64,000 nucleotides of DNA, taken from assembly GCA_024234615.1 (NCBI GenBank), contig JACKNY010000001.1, positions 1,962,571-2,026,570 of the forward strand, in the 5' to 3' direction. Below the pieces are notes generated by a model. It saw only the letters and a program-made list of their open reading frames with translations, did no database searches and was not told the origin of the DNA. The DNA comes from Pseudomonadales bacterium. GTDB lineage: Bacteria > Pseudomonadota > Gammaproteobacteria > Pseudomonadales > IMCC2047. A program made the translations under genes and the position numbers. Positions 8,916 through 17,154 of the stretch are shown here, piece after piece (the stretch's first letter is position 1; every line of letters starts with the position of its first letter).

Positions 8916-10286
8916 ATGGATAAAAAAATATCTTTAAGCACGGCTAGTTCCAGAAAAAAAGCTCACCCAGGTATTAAATGGGGGCCCTTTACTTTTAGAA
9001 TCCCCGTGCTCCACACTCGTTTGGAATGGCCTGAACTCACTCAGGGTGTCGCTATTACACTCTCCACCTCAATGGCCTTAACCCCCTTGCTGATGATAGG
9101 CTTTGGACTGAGTTTCGATGAGGCTGTTACCGTATCGCTGATACACTACTTACTTGTCAGCGCAAGCCCCATAATATTTGGCGAGCCCTACGCTGGCGGC
9201 TGGATCACCCCAGCGCTGCCTTTGGCACTGGCCTATGTGATGGGAACCTTTGAAGACCCCACCCAGCGCTTTCAGGCGATGACGGCGCTTTCCATTGACC
9301 TGGCACTTATTCTTTTTATTTTTGGCATAACCGGCATAGGCAGCCGAATTATTCAGTGGATGCCTGAAACATTAAAAGCCGGCATTATCCTGGGCGCTGG
9401 CTTAGCTGCGTTACAACGCGTATTTATCGACGATATCGACAAGTATATGTCAGCTCCGGTATCTACAAGCTGTGCCATCGTCGTCTGCCTATTACTTTCA
9501 TTCTCCAACCCATTCAATCGATTCAAACAGCATTCAAAACTCCTGTCCAATCTTGCGAAATTTGGTTTGCTTCCAGGCTTTCTTGTGGCCGCGCTTATCG
9601 GTCCAATCATGAATGAAATTTCTTACGACATAAAACCAGGATTTCTGATTCCTCCATTTGCATCGCTTTGGGCTAAAACCTCCCCCTTCGCAATAGGGTG
9701 GCCAGACGTCAATATGTTTCTTACGGCCCTTCCGCTGGCATTTATTGCTTACATTATCGTGTTTGGCGATATTATTACCGGTATGGCTATTGTCAAGGAA
9801 GCCAGCCCTCATCGCCCGGATGATCCTATTGACTTTAATTCAAATCGCACGCATTTTTCACTAGCCATTAGAAATGTGGTGATGTCGATATTCGCACCTT
9901 TTTTCCCAAGCCAGGGATGCCTATGGGCGGGTGTTCATGTTGTTATTGTTAATCGCTGGAAAGATGGCCCCGATAAAATGCAATCTTTGTATAGCGGCAT
10001 CAGTTCGTATTATGTTTGCGGCTTACCGATTTTGATGCTGTTTTACCCCTGGATTACTTTCTTAAAACCTTTGCTCCCAATTGCGCTGGCCTTAACGCTT
10101 GTGCTCACAGGAATCGCATGTGCCGGTGTCGCCATGGCAAAATCCAGATCTTCCTTTGCCAATGGCGCGGTCTTTTTGTCGGCAATTGCCCTCGCAACCT
10201 TTACCCCCTGGATAGGTCTTGCCATTGCAGTGCTCTGCACTTGGCTATTGGCAGGATGGGAAAACCAAGCAATGAAACCTGAATAA
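8916..10286 (+). CDS. Polytopic inner-membrane transporter (NCS2/BenE-like fold), substrate unknown
   Basis: 456 residues beginning MDKKISLSTASSRKK. I chose this ATG because AAAGGAGG stands about nine bases upstream; a longer in-frame start at 8793 adds 41 unconvincing residues. There are about 11-12 hydrophobic segments, with TPLLMIGFGLSFDEAV near 55 and the conserved-looking FGEPYAGGWITPALPLALAY near 89-108. The overall pattern of short hydrophobic repeats rich in Gly and Pro resembles NCS2/SulP/benzoate-type permeases, but I do not recognise a precise family. It is probably the inner-membrane partner of the TonB receptors, carrying the substrate or its product into the cytoplasm (inference from position in the shared regulon). 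Confidence 0.7.
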   Translation: MDKKISLSTASSRKKAHPGIKWGPFTFRIPVLHTRLEWPELTQGVAITLSTSMALTPLLMIGFGLSFDEAVTVSLIHYLLVSASPIIFGEPYAGGWITPALPLALAYVMGTFEDPTQRFQAMTALSIDLALILFIFGITGIGSRIIQWMPETLKAGIILGAGLAALQRVFIDDIDKYMSAPVSTSCAIVVCLLLSFSNPFNRFKQHSKLLSNLAKFGLLPGFLVAALIGPIMNEISYDIKPGFLIPPFASLWAKTSPFAIGWPDVNMFLTALPLAFIAYIIVFGDIITGMAIVKEASPHRPDDPIDFNSNRTHFSLAIRNVVMSIFAPFFPSQGCLWAGVHVVIVNRWKDGPDKMQSLYSGISSYYVCGLPILMLFYPWITFLKPLLPIALALTLVLTGIACAGVAMAKSRSSFANGAVFLSAIALATFTPWIGLAIAVLCTWLLAGWENQAMKPE

Positions 10287-10348
10287 TTGCAACACCCAAA
10301 TTGTAGTAACAATAACAGACTTGATGGTTATCGACTGAAATGTTATTG

Positions 10349-10360
10349 TCAGCATACTGA
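10349..10360. promoter_or_regulatory. Putative operator upstream of the crotonase gene
   Basis: TCAGCATACTGA, identical to the copy at 8350, lies 43-54 bases upstream of the crotonase ATG, between it and the transporter. No second copy at 15 bases is visible. Confidence 0.55.
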
Positions 10361-10402
10361 TTGTAATTAACCCCAACCAAAATAGATAAAGAGGTTTATG
10401 CC

Positions 10403-11224
10403 ATGGCATATGAACAAGTGATATATGAAAAAAGTGACAATATCGGAATAATAAGGCTCAACCGCGCCGAAAAGAAAAACGCTTTCACACCGAAAATGAG
10501 TACGGAAATTTTGGAGATTGTCACCGAGATTGCCAAAGATAAGAGCGTACGAGGTGTTATATTCACTGGCTCTGGGGATAGCTTTTCAGCTGGCCTGGAC
10601 CTCGATATGTCTTTTTTGCAAACGATGGAGGAATCTAATTCGAATAACTTTCGTGAGGTAATGGATCCAATTCTTGGTTGGTATCAAAAACTTTACGATC
10701 TGCCAAAACCAACAGTAGCAGCTGTGAATGGACACGCTTACGGCGGTGGATTTGTTCCTGTCTCGCTGTGTGATATAGCCATCTCTTCTGATCAAGCTAG
10801 GTTTGGGCTACCGGAAATCAATTTCGCTCACTTTCCCGCTGGTGGCAGCACTTGGGCGGCATCACATTTCTTGCTACCGAAACATTTCGAATACCTGTGC
10901 CTGAGCGGTGACCGTATTGACGCGAATGAAGCCTATCGCATGGGGTTAGTGACCAAAGTTGTTCCACACGCAGAGTTGGAAGAAAGCGCATGGAACATGG
11001 TAACGAAACTGGCCAACAAACATCCCAATGCCTATGCCACCGCCAAAAGTATGTGCCGTATGACCCGTTACATGCAGTTATGGGAAGCCATCAAAATTGA
11101 AATGGCTCACATTCATGAGAACTACTTTTTGAGCGAAGGTGAAATGGTCAAGATTGCATTACAGCAGTTTAAGAACAAAGAAATTAAAACCGGTACGGGT
11201 GAATCCTATACAGCAAAGGGTTAA
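10403..11224 (+). CDS. Enoyl-CoA hydratase/isomerase (crotonase) resembling hydroxycinnamoyl-CoA hydratase-lyases
   Basis: 273 residues with a crotonase fold: GDSFSAGLDLDMS near 58-70 (CoA/oxyanion region), NGHAYGGGFVP at 109-119, LCDIAIS at 122-128 and FGLPEINFAHFPAGG at 134-148. In ordinary hydratases the first catalytic Glu follows GGGC; here that position is Val118. The second Glu (E138, in LPEIN) is kept. The string GGGFxP...CDxAI...FGLxEIN is the pattern I know from feruloyl/4-coumaroyl-CoA hydratase-lyases, which use this single Glu. It may thus hydrate or cleave an aryl-propenoyl-CoA (inference). It is co-directional with, and 6 bases before, an acyl-CoA dehydrogenase. Confidence 0.82.
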   Translation: MAYEQVIYEKSDNIGIIRLNRAEKKNAFTPKMSTEILEIVTEIAKDKSVRGVIFTGSGDSFSAGLDLDMSFLQTMEESNSNNFREVMDPILGWYQKLYDLPKPTVAAVNGHAYGGGFVPVSLCDIAISSDQARFGLPEINFAHFPAGGSTWAASHFLLPKHFEYLCLSGDRIDANEAYRMGLVTKVVPHAELEESAWNMVTKLANKHPNAYATAKSMCRMTRYMQLWEAIKIEMAHIHENYFLSEGEMVKIALQQFKNKEIKTGTGESYTAKG

Positions 11225-11230
11225 CTTCTT

Positions 11231-12397
11231 ATGACAAATATTGCGGTTGATGAGATGCTCAATAGCGAAGAGATTGATGCCATAAAGGCGTCGGTCAACC
11301 GCTTTATACAACAACAGGTACAACATAACTGGCCAACATGGGTTGAGCAAAAAACGATTCCTAGATCCTACATTAAGGCATTGGGTGACGCCGGTTACTT
11401 TAGCTCCGATCTGCCAGAAGCTTATGGTGGAAGCAATGCTGGCTTTGCCTATTCTGCTGAGATTATAAAGGCTTTTTGTCGTGAGGGTCACTTTGTACAC
11501 GGCGGCCTATTGATTTCTCAACAGCTTATGGTTGCCCATATGCTGAATAGCCCACGTGTCTCGACCCAAATCAAAGAACAGGTTTTAACTCTGGTTGCAG
11601 CAGGAGATATTATTCCCGCGCTCGCAATGACGGAACCGCAAGGCGGTAGCGATCTGTTAAACATTCGCTGCGAAGCCAAGCGGGTCAATAACGGTTATAT
11701 CATTAATGGTTCGAAAACCTTCATTTCCAATGCACACCTCGCAGATATTTTTATTCTCGCCGCACGAACCACGCCAATTGCCGAGAACCGTAAAGGGTTG
11801 ACCCTATTTTTGGTTGACGCAAACACGCCAGGGGTTGAAGTCGGCAATAGTTTATCTAAGATTGGCATGCAGGCCGCAGACACAGCTGAACTATTTTTAA
11901 ACGATGTCGTCGTATCGGAACAATCCATACTCGGAGAACTTGACGGGGGTGTCACCCTGTTGATGGAGGGCTTACCCAGAGAACGCTGCTATGCCGGTAT
12001 TTGTGCGTCTGCCATTTGCGAGGGTGCGCTCAAACTGACTAAGGATTACGTCAATGACCGAGTACTTTTCGGCAAACCGATGAGCCAATTACAAAACACA
12101 GGTTTTGAAATGGCTGATATGGTTGCTGATTGGCGTTTGCTGGATGCTTTTATCTCGTCGGCAATCCGTCAAATGCATTATGGACAGCTTTCGTCTGAAG
12201 CAGCCTCCATCGCACGTTTAAAGGGAGTACAAATGGTCATGGCCATTGTCGAAAGGTGTGCATTGCTTTTCGGAGGCTACGGATTTATGGCGGAGTATCC
12301 CATTGCGCAGCTCTGGTCAGATGTACGTGGCATGGCATTTTGGGGAGGCCCTAACGAAGCGATGAAAGAAATCATCGCCAGGCAATTCCTTGCTTAA
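11231..12397 (+). CDS. Acyl-CoA dehydrogenase
   Basis: 388 residues with the three-part acyl-CoA dehydrogenase fold. AMTEPQGGSDLLNIR near 132-146 is the FAD-contact loop, and LFGGYGFMAEYP...MAFWGGPNEAMKEIIAR is the C-terminal signature. The usual catalytic Glu of medium-chain enzymes is absent (WGGPN instead of YEGT), but GLPRERC places Glu251 in the helix-G position used by isovaleryl- and long-chain-type enzymes. It would oxidise an acyl-CoA to the 2-enoyl form and pass electrons to ETF. It forms a two-gene unit with the crotonase, consistent with a side-chain beta-oxidation step. Confidence 0.9.
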   Translation: MTNIAVDEMLNSEEIDAIKASVNRFIQQQVQHNWPTWVEQKTIPRSYIKALGDAGYFSSDLPEAYGGSNAGFAYSAEIIKAFCREGHFVHGGLLISQQLMVAHMLNSPRVSTQIKEQVLTLVAAGDIIPALAMTEPQGGSDLLNIRCEAKRVNNGYIINGSKTFISNAHLADIFILAARTTPIAENRKGLTLFLVDANTPGVEVGNSLSKIGMQAADTAELFLNDVVVSEQSILGELDGGVTLLMEGLPRERCYAGICASAICEGALKLTKDYVNDRVLFGKPMSQLQNTGFEMADMVADWRLLDAFISSAIRQMHYGQLSSEAASIARLKGVQMVMAIVERCALLFGGYGFMAEYPIAQLWSDVRGMAFWGGPNEAMKEIIARQFLA

Positions 12398-12400
12398 CGC

Positions 12401-12435
12401 CAATGAGCCAGGACAAACAAGGCTCAATGTAGGCA
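12401..12435 (+). terminator. Possible terminator after acyl-CoA dehydrogenase
   Basis: CAATGAGCC (12401-12409) pairs with GGCTCAATG (12421-12429), eight of nine positions, with an 11-base loop. A short TTATTTTT run follows at about 12437-12444. Confidence 0.45.
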
Positions 12436-12451
12436 CTTATTTTTAGAAAAA

Positions 12452-12509
12452 AGGACGACCTACCCGATTTTCCTGAGATAGGAAAAGGGAGGGATGGATA
12501 GGTCATCCT
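12452..12509. repeat. Nested hairpin between convergent genes
   Basis: An outer stem AGGACGACCTA / TAGGTCATCCT (10 of 11 paired) encloses an inner perfect stem TTTTCCT-GAGAT-AGGAAAA with flanking CCC and GGG. It lies between the ends of two converging transcripts and could terminate both, or be a mobile repetitive element; the window has no second copy. Confidence 0.5.
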
Positions 12510-12534
12510 GCGAGATGATCGGTGTGATTTGTCT

Positions 12535-14103
12535 CTAAATATTGCCCTTCTCTATTTCAGACTTAATAAATTCGGCCTGGCGAATAGCGAGTGCGACAAT
12601 GGTTAGCGTTGGGTTTGCACTGCCAGAAGTACTGAATAGGCTTCCGTCAGATACAAATAAATTTTTGATATCGTGAGTTTGTCCCCATTTGTTGCACACC
12701 CCGTCATTTACTCTTTCACTCATGCGTGCCGTTCCGAGATTATGAGTAGCTGGGAGCGAGGTGATTTCATAGGATTTTGTTGCGCCCAACGCCGAATGAA
12801 TTGCTTTACCCTGGCGTAACGCGTGTGCTTTCATTTTTGTCGTATTGGGATGGTCGCTATAGTGAACCACAGGGATCGGCATACCCCGCTGGTCTGTAAC
12901 TTCGGGATCAAGTGTTATGCGATTAGTCGCTTGAGGAGGGTCTTCTCCCATCATCATCAGGCCGGCCAAATGATCATATTGCTGTAGACTCGCGGTTAGT
13001 TCCTCTCCCCAACCGCCATGCTGCATATGAGCCGCCAAAAACTCGGGGGGGAAAGGTACCGGATTAATCGAATAGCCACCCCAGAAACCCCGCGATAAAT
13101 CATGCCGCATCTCATCTCTTACCACACCGGCCATCTGCGTACCGCGATGAAAATTAACCGGCTTAGGCATTAGACTGATGACACAGATAGTGAAATGTGT
13201 CATATAGTTTCTGCCCACCTGATTACTCGAGTTGGCCAATCCGCCAGGGAACAAATCCGAATGCGAGTTTAGTAATAGGCGTGCGGTTTCAATCGCGTTT
13301 CCCGCCACACAAACCGCTCTCGCCTTTTGATGTCTTAACACACCTCCTTTATCGTAATAATCGACACCCGTTACCCGGCCATGTGCGTCATGATGAATTC
13401 GCACCACCATAGACTCAGCACGTAGCTCAAAATTGCCGGTTGCCTCTGCTTTAGGCACTTCCGTATAGAGCGTCGACCACTTGGCGCCGATCGCGCAGCC
13501 ACTATTACAAAACCCTATTTGCTGACAGGAGGGGCGGTTATCCCTTACTGTGGAATTAATCGCCATGTGTTGGGTATCAACATCCTGGTAGCCAATCTTC
13601 CTGGCACCCGCCGCCATTACCTTATAATTGTTATTGCCCGGCAAAAACGGACGTCCATTTGTGCCTGCGACCCCCATCTTATCCTCTGCCTTAGCATAAA
13701 AAGAGGACAACTCTTGCATACCCAAGGGCCAATCGATGAAAGAGGTGTCTGCCACCTCTCCATAAGTGGTTTGTGCCATTAACTCATGTTCTTGCAAACG
13801 CGGGCACTGCCCTTCCCAGTGCATGGTAGTGCCACCCACCGTCTTACAGCTCCAGGAGGGAAATTGTGGATGCAGTTGGCCGGTGCCTTTACGCGGATCA
13901 AGCCAGCTCATTTTCTTAAACATGGTGCCTTCATTATTCACAATATCTGCCAAACTTAATCTGGGGCCAGCCTCCAGACAGACTACCTTTACACCTTTTT
14001 GAGCAAGCTCGTTGGACAAGGTGCCGCCACCTGCGCCCGAACCTATCACGACGACCGCAGACGAATCGGTTAAATCAAAGTGCGCCACACCTGTCCCCTT
14101 CAA
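12535..14103 (-). CDS. GMC-family flavoprotein oxidoreductase (gluconate-dehydrogenase large-subunit-like)
   Basis: 522 residues. The FAD-binding GSGAGGGTLSNELAQKG lies at about 22-38, with CLEAGPRLSLAD after it. TVGGTTMHWEGQCPRL near 88-103 is typical of the membrane-bound gluconate/sorbosone dehydrogenase branch, and the C-terminal HNLGTARM and SDGSLFSTSGSANPTLTI carry the active-site His/Asn region. It oxidises an alcohol or sugar. No signal peptide of its own is seen; relatives are co-exported with a Tat-signalled small subunit, which is the next gene upstream (12-base gap). No cytochrome c third subunit is nearby, so its electron acceptor is unclear. Confidence 0.88.
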   Translation of the reverse strand: MKGTGVAHFDLTDSSAVVVIGSGAGGGTLSNELAQKGVKVVCLEAGPRLSLADIVNNEGTMFKKMSWLDPRKGTGQLHPQFPSWSCKTVGGTTMHWEGQCPRLQEHELMAQTTYGEVADTSFIDWPLGMQELSSFYAKAEDKMGVAGTNGRPFLPGNNNYKVMAAGARKIGYQDVDTQHMAINSTVRDNRPSCQQIGFCNSGCAIGAKWSTLYTEVPKAEATGNFELRAESMVVRIHHDAHGRVTGVDYYDKGGVLRHQKARAVCVAGNAIETARLLLNSHSDLFPGGLANSSNQVGRNYMTHFTICVISLMPKPVNFHRGTQMAGVVRDEMRHDLSRGFWGGYSINPVPFPPEFLAAHMQHGGWGEELTASLQQYDHLAGLMMMGEDPPQATNRITLDPEVTDQRGMPIPVVHYSDHPNTTKMKAHALRQGKAIHSALGATKSYEITSLPATHNLGTARMSERVNDGVCNKWGQTHDIKNLFVSDGSLFSTSGSANPTLTIVALAIRQAEFIKSEIEKGNI

Positions 14104-14115
14104 ACCGGATAAACA

Positions 14116-14661
14116 TCAATTAACTGACCCTTCTGGCAACCAATCGATATCGTTAAATCCGCGGTTAATATAACCGCCATACTCTACCGAAGATCCCGGG
14201 TACCCTATCAAGTGCCACACTTCTCGATTAGCATGCAAACTATGAATACTGGTATTAAGCATCAGTTGAAAAAAAGCACTGGTTTCGATTCTCTTCATTA
14301 CCTCAATCTGTTGTGCTTTAGACAATGCCAACCACTGCTTCCCTGTCACACCGGAATCCAGTACGCCGACTCCTTCTCTTAACAGGGTCGCCACATCGGC
14401 AACACTTTTTTCATTTCGCACCTGATTGACAACTAACCGGTAGGGTTCTTCACTCAGATTTCGATAAGGGAAAAGACGCTTTACCATTTGGCGTAACGTA
14501 TCCGCTTCGTGTACTACCAACCGTTCGGCGTTTGCTTTATCGTCATTGGCATTGGCATTGGCGGTCAATAACACCTGCCCATCCGTTGCCGCTGCTAATA
14601 ACACCGTTATCCCAACCGTAGCTTGAATTAAGCGGCGCCGACTAATTCCGGAATCTGACAT
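14116..14661 (-). CDS. Gluconate 2-dehydrogenase subunit 3-like, Tat-exported small subunit
   Basis: About 181 residues from the ATG at 14661; an upstream ATG at 14682, overlapping the receptor stop, is also possible. The N-terminus ISRRRLIQATVGITVLLAA is a twin-arginine signal. The body includes LRQMVKRLFPYRNL and LIGYPGSSVEYGGY, which matches the small-subunit family that accompanies GMC dehydrogenases and lets them travel folded to the periplasm. It lies between the second TonB receptor (upstream, almost overlapping) and the GMC enzyme, so all three are probably one operon. Confidence 0.82.
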   Translation of the reverse strand: MSDSGISRRRLIQATVGITVLLAAATDGQVLLTANANANDDKANAERLVVHEADTLRQMVKRLFPYRNLSEEPYRLVVNQVRNEKSVADVATLLREGVGVLDSGVTGKQWLALSKAQQIEVMKRIETSAFFQLMLNTSIHSLHANREVWHLIGYPGSSVEYGGYINRGFNDIDWLPEGSVN

Positions 14662-14674
14662 CGCAAGACGCCAC

Positions 14675-16972
14675 TTAGAACTCATAACCAACGCGAACCC
14701 ACCACTCTCTTTCACGCGCAGGGTTAACGTAGGCTATGCCAAAGGGGTTCAAATGCTGGAACGCATTGACATGATAGTCCTCATCACCCAGGTTGGAGAT
14801 ACCGAAGCCCAGGCTCCACGCCCCATCACTTTGGAAGTTAACACTAAGGTTTACTAGATCTACATCATCCTGGGTGATTACGTCGGTATTGGTAATATCA
14901 AAGAAGACTTCGCTGCGATGACTGCCATCGAGTCTAAAAGCAAGTGATGCGCCACTATCGAAGGGATGCGTATAGGAAACCGCTGCACTCAGCGACCATT
15001 CCGGCGTGTTCACCAGCTCATGGTCTTTAGACAATCCCGCCAGAACCGCTCCCGGACTTAGTTGGGTGTATTCGGCGTCGGTATAACCAACCGAAGCCTC
15101 TAACATCCAATTATCAGCAGGAATAAAAGCCAGTTCCAGTTCAAGACCTTTGATCTCGGCCTCTCCTGCGTTGCGGGTAACCACATCAACACTGTTATTC
15201 ACAACCGCAATCTGGAGGTCAGAATAGTCCATAAAAAATAGCGCGGCGTTAGCGCGCAAGCGGTTATCATCGCTATTGTACTTAAAGCCTAACTCATAGG
15301 ACTTAACGAATTCAGGATCGAAAGAAGGCGCTTTAAAGTCAGAGGTACGAGGAAACACTCGCTGGTCGTACCCACCACTCTTATAGCCCTCTGAATAGGT
15401 CAGATAAATCATCGCTGCATCAGAAATGTTATAGGATAAGTTCACCATCGGTGTTACTTCGTTAATATCGGTCGGTACCTCCTCCAGCGGTAGCATACGA
15501 GTGCCAGGAACATAACCGAAACCAAAGGGAGGTGGCGCTCCCGATAAACGTGGATCGAGTACATACTGATCGGGTAAAAATACCTTCTCATCTTCGGTAT
15601 AACGTAACCCAAGCGTCACGCTCAAGGCGTCGGTAATATCAAAGGTTGCTTGCCCAAAAATAGCTTTACTTCCATTATCAATCGATCCCCCGCTATGCAA
15701 TAGCACCACCGGGAAGCTAACTATATTGACGTCCTCCCCCTCTTCTTCAAAATAATACAGCCCCAAAACAGTCTTGAGGCGATCATCCATAAAGCTACCC
15801 AACAGCTGAAACTCTTGGCTAAACTGGTTTTGATTATAGGTGTGCGTAATATGGTCTTCTAAAATCGGAGAATTGTCCGCATCTTGCGAAAATGCGCTAT
15901 CCAAATCCCGATAGGCAGTTATCGATTTGAGCGTTAAGCTTTCCGAAATCTCCCACTCGATCGCTAAACCGGCGCCCCATATATCTAACTCGCTGTATTG
16001 GGGATGAGTACCATTGCTAATACGCTTGCCATTGGTTACCCATTGACTATTGAAGCAGTTGCTATTGTCTATTGGCCCCGGTGGAGGCGCACAGCCCAAA
16101 TGGCCTAAAAATACGACATTATTTGCAGCGCCTAGAGGAGACAGACCATCTGCCGCCACGGCAAATGACGCAGCTCCATCTTCACGCTCCCTGGTTGCAT
16201 CAACATTAAAGTCTATCGAAACATTATCCGAGGGTAACCAACGAAGCGCCGCCCGGCCAGAAAGTGAATTATCATCACCAAGATCGCGCCCAGTCTGTAC
16301 GTTCTTCACAAAGCCATCGCGCTGCTTTGACGAAACGGCAATACTGCTCATCAATCTCTCACTGAAGGGAAGATTCAATTTAGCCTTAAAACCCATCAGC
16401 TCATCATCTCCCAAGGTTAACTGTATCTTGCCACCTAGTTCTTCATTGGGCTTTTTCGGTGTAATACTAATTGCACCACCAATAGTATTTCGACCAAACA
16501 GTGTGCCCTGCGGACCTCTCAGCACCTCTATTCGTTCGATATCAACCAGGTCTAAAGCGCCACCCACAGAGCGGGCAATATAAACACCATCAACATAGAT
16601 TCCAACACCCGGCTCGGTGACCAGAGTATAATCGTTTTGTCCGATACCACGGATAAATACGGACGCCGTCGCGCTGCTACCTGAAATCGGCGCGCTGGCG
16701 TTAAACACTAGATTGGGCGTAATCTGGCTGATATCCGCTAACGCGGTGATATTACGCTGTTCTAACCCTTCTCCACTAAAGGCGGTAATTGAAATAGGTG
16801 CATCCTGCAGACTTTCTTGACGTTTGCGAGCCGTGACCACAATTTCTTCCAACACATAAAAGCCCCTACTTTTTGATTCCTCCGCTGCAGCGACTCCGCT
16901 GGCAGACACCAGCATATCGAGAACACAGGCTAGGCCCGTCATAGTTACCGATAATTGATTTTTTTTACTCAT
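14675..16972 (-). CDS. TonB-dependent outer-membrane receptor, paralogue of the one at 6018
   Basis: 765 residues with signal peptide, LEEIVVTARKRQESLQDAP TonB-box/plug start, plug motifs IRGIGQNDY, GVGIYVDGVYIARSVGG, LRGPQGTLFGRNTIGGAI, and a barrel ending REREWWVRVGYEF. It shares long near-identical plug stretches with the receptor at 6018-8291, so the two arose by duplication and probably bind related ligands. It heads the unit with the GMC small and large subunits, so its ligand may be the GMC enzyme's substrate, or the two may act on the same molecule. The promoter carries the doubled operator shared with the AraC gene. Confidence 0.93.
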   Translation of the reverse strand: MSKKNQLSVTMTGLACVLDMLVSASGVAAAEESKSRGFYVLEEIVVTARKRQESLQDAPISITAFSGEGLEQRNITALADISQITPNLVFNASAPISGSSATASVFIRGIGQNDYTLVTEPGVGIYVDGVYIARSVGGALDLVDIERIEVLRGPQGTLFGRNTIGGAISITPKKPNEELGGKIQLTLGDDELMGFKAKLNLPFSERLMSSIAVSSKQRDGFVKNVQTGRDLGDDNSLSGRAALRWLPSDNVSIDFNVDATREREDGAASFAVAADGLSPLGAANNVVFLGHLGCAPPPGPIDNSNCFNSQWVTNGKRISNGTHPQYSELDIWGAGLAIEWEISESLTLKSITAYRDLDSAFSQDADNSPILEDHITHTYNQNQFSQEFQLLGSFMDDRLKTVLGLYYFEEEGEDVNIVSFPVVLLHSGGSIDNGSKAIFGQATFDITDALSVTLGLRYTEDEKVFLPDQYVLDPRLSGAPPPFGFGYVPGTRMLPLEEVPTDINEVTPMVNLSYNISDAAMIYLTYSEGYKSGGYDQRVFPRTSDFKAPSFDPEFVKSYELGFKYNSDDNRLRANAALFFMDYSDLQIAVVNNSVDVVTRNAGEAEIKGLELELAFIPADNWMLEASVGYTDAEYTQLSPGAVLAGLSKDHELVNTPEWSLSAAVSYTHPFDSGASLAFRLDGSHRSEVFFDITNTDVITQDDVDLVNLSVNFQSDGAWSLGFGISNLGDEDYHVNAFQHLNPFGIAYVNPAREREWWVRVGYEF

Positions 16973-17094
16973 CGTCCTCCCCCCTTTGGAAAGTGCTCTT
17001 TTATATTCGAGAAAATTCTACGCGCCCTAGATTAAGCGGCTATCCGGTAACGGAATAAGTTTGTCCAAAAAGGGTAAAATCTATACAATATTGA

Positions 17095-17121
17095 TCAGCA
17101 TACTAATTGTCAGCATACTAA
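17095..17121. promoter_or_regulatory. Tandem operator in the receptor/AraC divergent promoter
   Basis: TCAGCATACTAA-like sequences start at 17095 (TCAGCATACTAA, followed by TTG) and 17110 (TCAGCATACTAA), an exact 15-base direct repeat. Both match the shared element except the G at position 11. It lies between the minus-strand receptor and the plus-strand AraC gene and could control both. Confidence 0.6.
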
Positions 17122-17154
17122 ATATAATAAGCACTACACATGAGGGGAATGGTA

